64,000 bases of DNA from Mesocentrotus franciscanus. Lineage: Eukaryota > Echinodermata > Echinoidea > Camarodonta > Strongylocentrotidae. The notes under the pieces are model-generated. The model was not told where the DNA came from, searched no databases, and was given only the letters and a program-made list of their open reading frames with translations. Shown here in pieces: positions 61,320 to 64,000 of this stretch. The stretch covers positions 33,466,264-33,530,263 of the forward strand of contig CP137668.1 of the NCBI GenBank assembly GCA_037976565.1, read 5' to 3'. The position numbers were made by a program, and so were the translations under genes. The first letter of the stretch is position 1. Each line of letters starts with the position of its first letter.

Positions 61320-62583
61320 CCTGTGACAATACGTGAGCCTTTTATCATCTCTATTTCGACTTTATATATTCACTATCCGTGTCTACGGTCCCACTGTTCT
61401 GACAACTTGAAAGTCATCTTCTTCGCTGATTTAGCCAATATTCTCTACACTTCAAATGACTTGACTTCCCTACATAATAACTTGAATATTGAATTACAAA
61501 AAGTTTCAAATCGGTTGAAAACGCTGAAAAGTCCAACTTCATATACATACCGGTAAGCACATCTCTGTAGATTTTGAAGTTAAAATGCAAAATTACATTG
61601 TCAAACTCGTCGCTTCTACCAAATTCTTAGGTATATTTCTTCAATTGATGAAAATATGTCTTGGAAAATCCATTTACATGTAGCTTATATCAATAAACTA
61701 ATTTCCAGAAATACTGGTGTCATCAGTAGACTTCGCCCTACATTGCCAAAATCTGTTTTGCTTATGTTATATAATACATTGATTTTACCATTTCTCAATT
61801 TTTGTAATTTTTGTTTGGGCCAATATTCATCCTGATCCTACCAAGTGACATTGTTTATTGTTTATTCACAAAAGAGGGTTGTAAGACTAATAACTCAATC
61901 ATATTACCATGCCCATTCAAGACCATTGTTTAGGTAACTCAAGATACTAGATGTTTATCAACTAAATGAATATATGTGTGCTGTACTTATTTTTAAGCAT
62001 GATAACACAGAGCTTCCTACAACATTATCCAATATGTTTATAAGGAACAGCACATCATTCAAATACGAGGTGTAAGAATAAATATCATACATAAATATCA
62101 TGCATCATATTCCTGCAGACATCAGGCACCTGTAATTTGGAACTTTCAACTGATGTAGCTTCTATTTCCTTTTATAACAGTTTTAAGCATACACTTAAAC
62201 AGTTTCTTATCATACGTGACTCTCACTGAATTTATGTATCAGGTTCTCCTCTTTTCTCCTTTTTACTATTTTTAATGCTGTATGCTGGGTTTGTGTGGTA
62301 CAAAATGCAATTTCTTCAATTATTCTGTTTGATATACTTTACTTGATATTTGTTTCCCGTCATTTATGTTTACCAAATCCTATTTTATCAGAGAAGCTGT
62401 CGTGACAAAACATTTTTTTTTTTTTTTTTACAGTTGTGCCCAATTTAGTTCTGTCATCTTTCACTTATATATTATGTTTATGTCATTTCAATGTATTTAT
62501 GTATGAAATTGCATGTTTTTAATTGATGTATTTTTTTACAAATGTTTTGTACAAAGATGGAATCTAAAATTGAATTGTATTGA
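61320..62583 (+). pseudogene. Decayed CR1/L2/Jockey-type LINE, C-terminal RT portion
   Basis: Blocks in family order, across frames: SHCSDNLKVIFFADLANILY (about 61393), NNLNIELQKVSNRLKTLK, SWKIHLHVAYINKLISRN (about 61660), GVISRLRPTLPKSVLLMLYN then TLILPFLNFCN, QKRVVRLITQSYYHAHSR then PLFR (about 61872), and FKHTLKQFLIIRDSH (about 62184). The 3' UTR ends near AAAATTGAATTGTATTGAA (62565-62583). The RT catalytic motif FADD reads FADL, and several frameshifts are present. 5'-truncated and non-functional. Confidence 0.75.
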
Positions 62584-63065
62584 AAAAGGGACCAAGACAG
62601 TATGATCGCAATCACTGCATGAAAGACAGATGGGATTTGGCTGGAACATGTCAGGACAAGCACTCTCACCAGAATCGCCTTCATACAAACATCAGCATGC
62701 AGAGGATTAGGTCGAAACCAAAGAGGAATCCGTATTTTGACCTTTCTTCAATTGCGATTTACTCAAAAAAAAATTATGTGTAAACATGTACCGTATTTGG
62801 TATCAAGTTGAAGTTATTATACAAAAGCTTTACAAGAAAAAAAATTCTTCGTTCATTATTTAGTTGTTTGTAATGTGCTAATGATTTTTCTTTCGTTTTG
62901 TGCTTTAGTTGTATTCTGTATTTGTTGTTTTCATTACTATGATTGTAAGGGGAATTGCTGTGTTTTATTGCAAGCCACTGGCTTGTTAGTGCGATTTCCC
63001 AGGCACAACTATATCATTTATTATATCTTTGTATTTTATGAAATTAATAATTTGAATTGAATTGC
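62584..63065 (+). mobile_element. Second LINE-like 3' UTR and tail
   Basis: The segment before 63065 has the form TTGCAAGCCACTGGCTTG, then TTTGTATTTTATGAAATTAA and TTTGAATTGAATTG, followed by an A-run. This matches the style of CR1/Jockey 3' ends. The boundaries on the left are uncertain. ORFs at 62580-62783 and 62875-63060 are not supported. Confidence 0.4.
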
Positions 63066-64000
63066 GAAAAAAAAAGAAAAACAAAGGTAGATGACTTTTC
63101 AGAAGTTGTCCTTATCCAAAGACGAAAAGTACTACACAATGATTCTATGTCATTGTGATTATATAGAGTATGGTTTGCTTGTTCATTGTTGTGTTTTAAA
63201 CTAAGCAAATTAGATCATCACTTCACCACTTGCTGCTAACAGTATGCTTTCATGATTACAAATAAAAAAAAAGTTTCAAATACTAGTATATAACAGAAAC
63301 AAACATAACAACTCTATCAGTGTAGTCATATTTTCTTCAGTTGATTTATTATTTATTATTTTTCATTGGTTGTACAATTAATTCTGTACTGTAAAATACA
63401 AAACTTCACTTCATTTCTTTCACTAGATATATTTGTACATAAATACACTTTTTAAACCCCTTCTTTGTACATGTATCTTAATAAATGGAAGTCCAATTCT
63501 ATCAGACCTTTTGAATTGTTGATTTTATGCTCATTTTAACAATTTCACATACAATATAATTTGTATCGTTCATTTTGTGTTTGTTAAATATGAATCATAT
63601 AGTAGTTATACAATAACAGCAACATGTTGAAACTTTACCTCCTCAATTTTTTTCTAATATAAATAGCTAATGCAGATTCAGCTTAACTCTTTACATGCCA
63701 CACAAATAATTCCCCTGTACCACATATAAGGATAGGTATACCAAAGTCTTCAAGATTAAATTGAATTATTTCAGAGTAAAATTAAAGACACATAGAAGTG
63801 GGCTCTCATGGGGATTTTCACACCATTGGGGTATTTATCCAATAACAGGTTTGTCAATTACCATTTCCGATTAGCCTTCAGTTTAAATACTAACAGGCTT
63901 TGTGTAATGCTCTGTCTTTTCCCCACATGGTGAAGTCCTTATCTGACATTTGCATCACCCGAAGACTCCGAGAGACAAGGGGGTATTTCTTGATTGGCCT
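63066..64000. other. Non-coding stretch, nothing recognised
   Basis: AT-rich DNA to the end of the window. No ORF, repeat or RNA signature was recognised. Confidence 0.4.

Noticed and set aside
1..64000. CRISPR arrays, operons, rRNA genes
   Set aside because: None seen. The only regular arrays are at 5.8-6.4 kb and 37-38 kb, and both have long degenerate units unlike CRISPR repeats.

Overview
The window is eukaryotic, AT-rich animal DNA, not prokaryotic. There are no dense ORFs or operons. It contains a multi-exon gene with GT-AG introns, tRNA-derived SINEs, decayed LINEs, several MITE-like DNA transposon remnants and many microsatellites. The SINE architecture, the over-represented octamer TAGGCCTA and the EGF-type exons suggest a marine deuterostome, most likely an echinoderm. 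That assignment is inference from style, not from a database match.

Layout. Positions 1-36 kb hold no gene I can name. There is one plausible orphan exon (1023-1112, +), simple repeats, a 0.36-kb foldback (16161-16518), small MITEs, one SINE and LINE tails. Positions 36.2-39.4 kb (+) hold an EGF-like exon, a C2H2 zinc-finger fragment, an array of about six units carrying a short perfect hairpin, a second EGF-like unit that is broken, a SINE and an unidentified 80-aa ORF. Positions 40.5-42.65 kb hold a 231-bp Tc1/mariner-type MITE and a decayed L1/Tx1-type LINE 3' half.

Positions 42,984-52,432 (-) hold the one clear gene: a serine-racemase-family (PLP fold-type II) enzyme in six coding exons, all joined in phase 0. 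It encodes about 350 residues. Exon order from the start is 52217-52432, 48823-49059, 47114-47224, 45939-46013, 44785-45002 and 42984-43178. The PLP lysine, the SSGN motif, the tetraglycine loop and the C-terminal SGGN are all present. The specificity loop and one metal ligand differ from mammalian serine racemase. Exon 5 is one base short of frame. The introns are packed with transposons that come very close to the splice sites of exons 1 and 4.

Positions 47,548-53,877 and 54,378-60,694 are near-identical and lie either side of a 500-N gap. The second copy starts at the first base after the gap and the first copy ends at the last base before it. This is what two unmerged overlapping (allelic) contigs look like, so the apparent second copy of exons 1-2 (55653-55889, 59062-59277) is probably not a paralogue. 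The two versions give a small allele comparison, including a TA versus TAGGCCTA difference.

Positions 60.7-64 kb hold a CpG-containing stretch that may include the racemase gene's upstream region, then a decayed CR1/L2/Jockey-type LINE (61320-62583, +) and another LINE-like tail ending near 63065. The genes do not form a pathway. The window is one enzyme gene in a transposon-rich setting.
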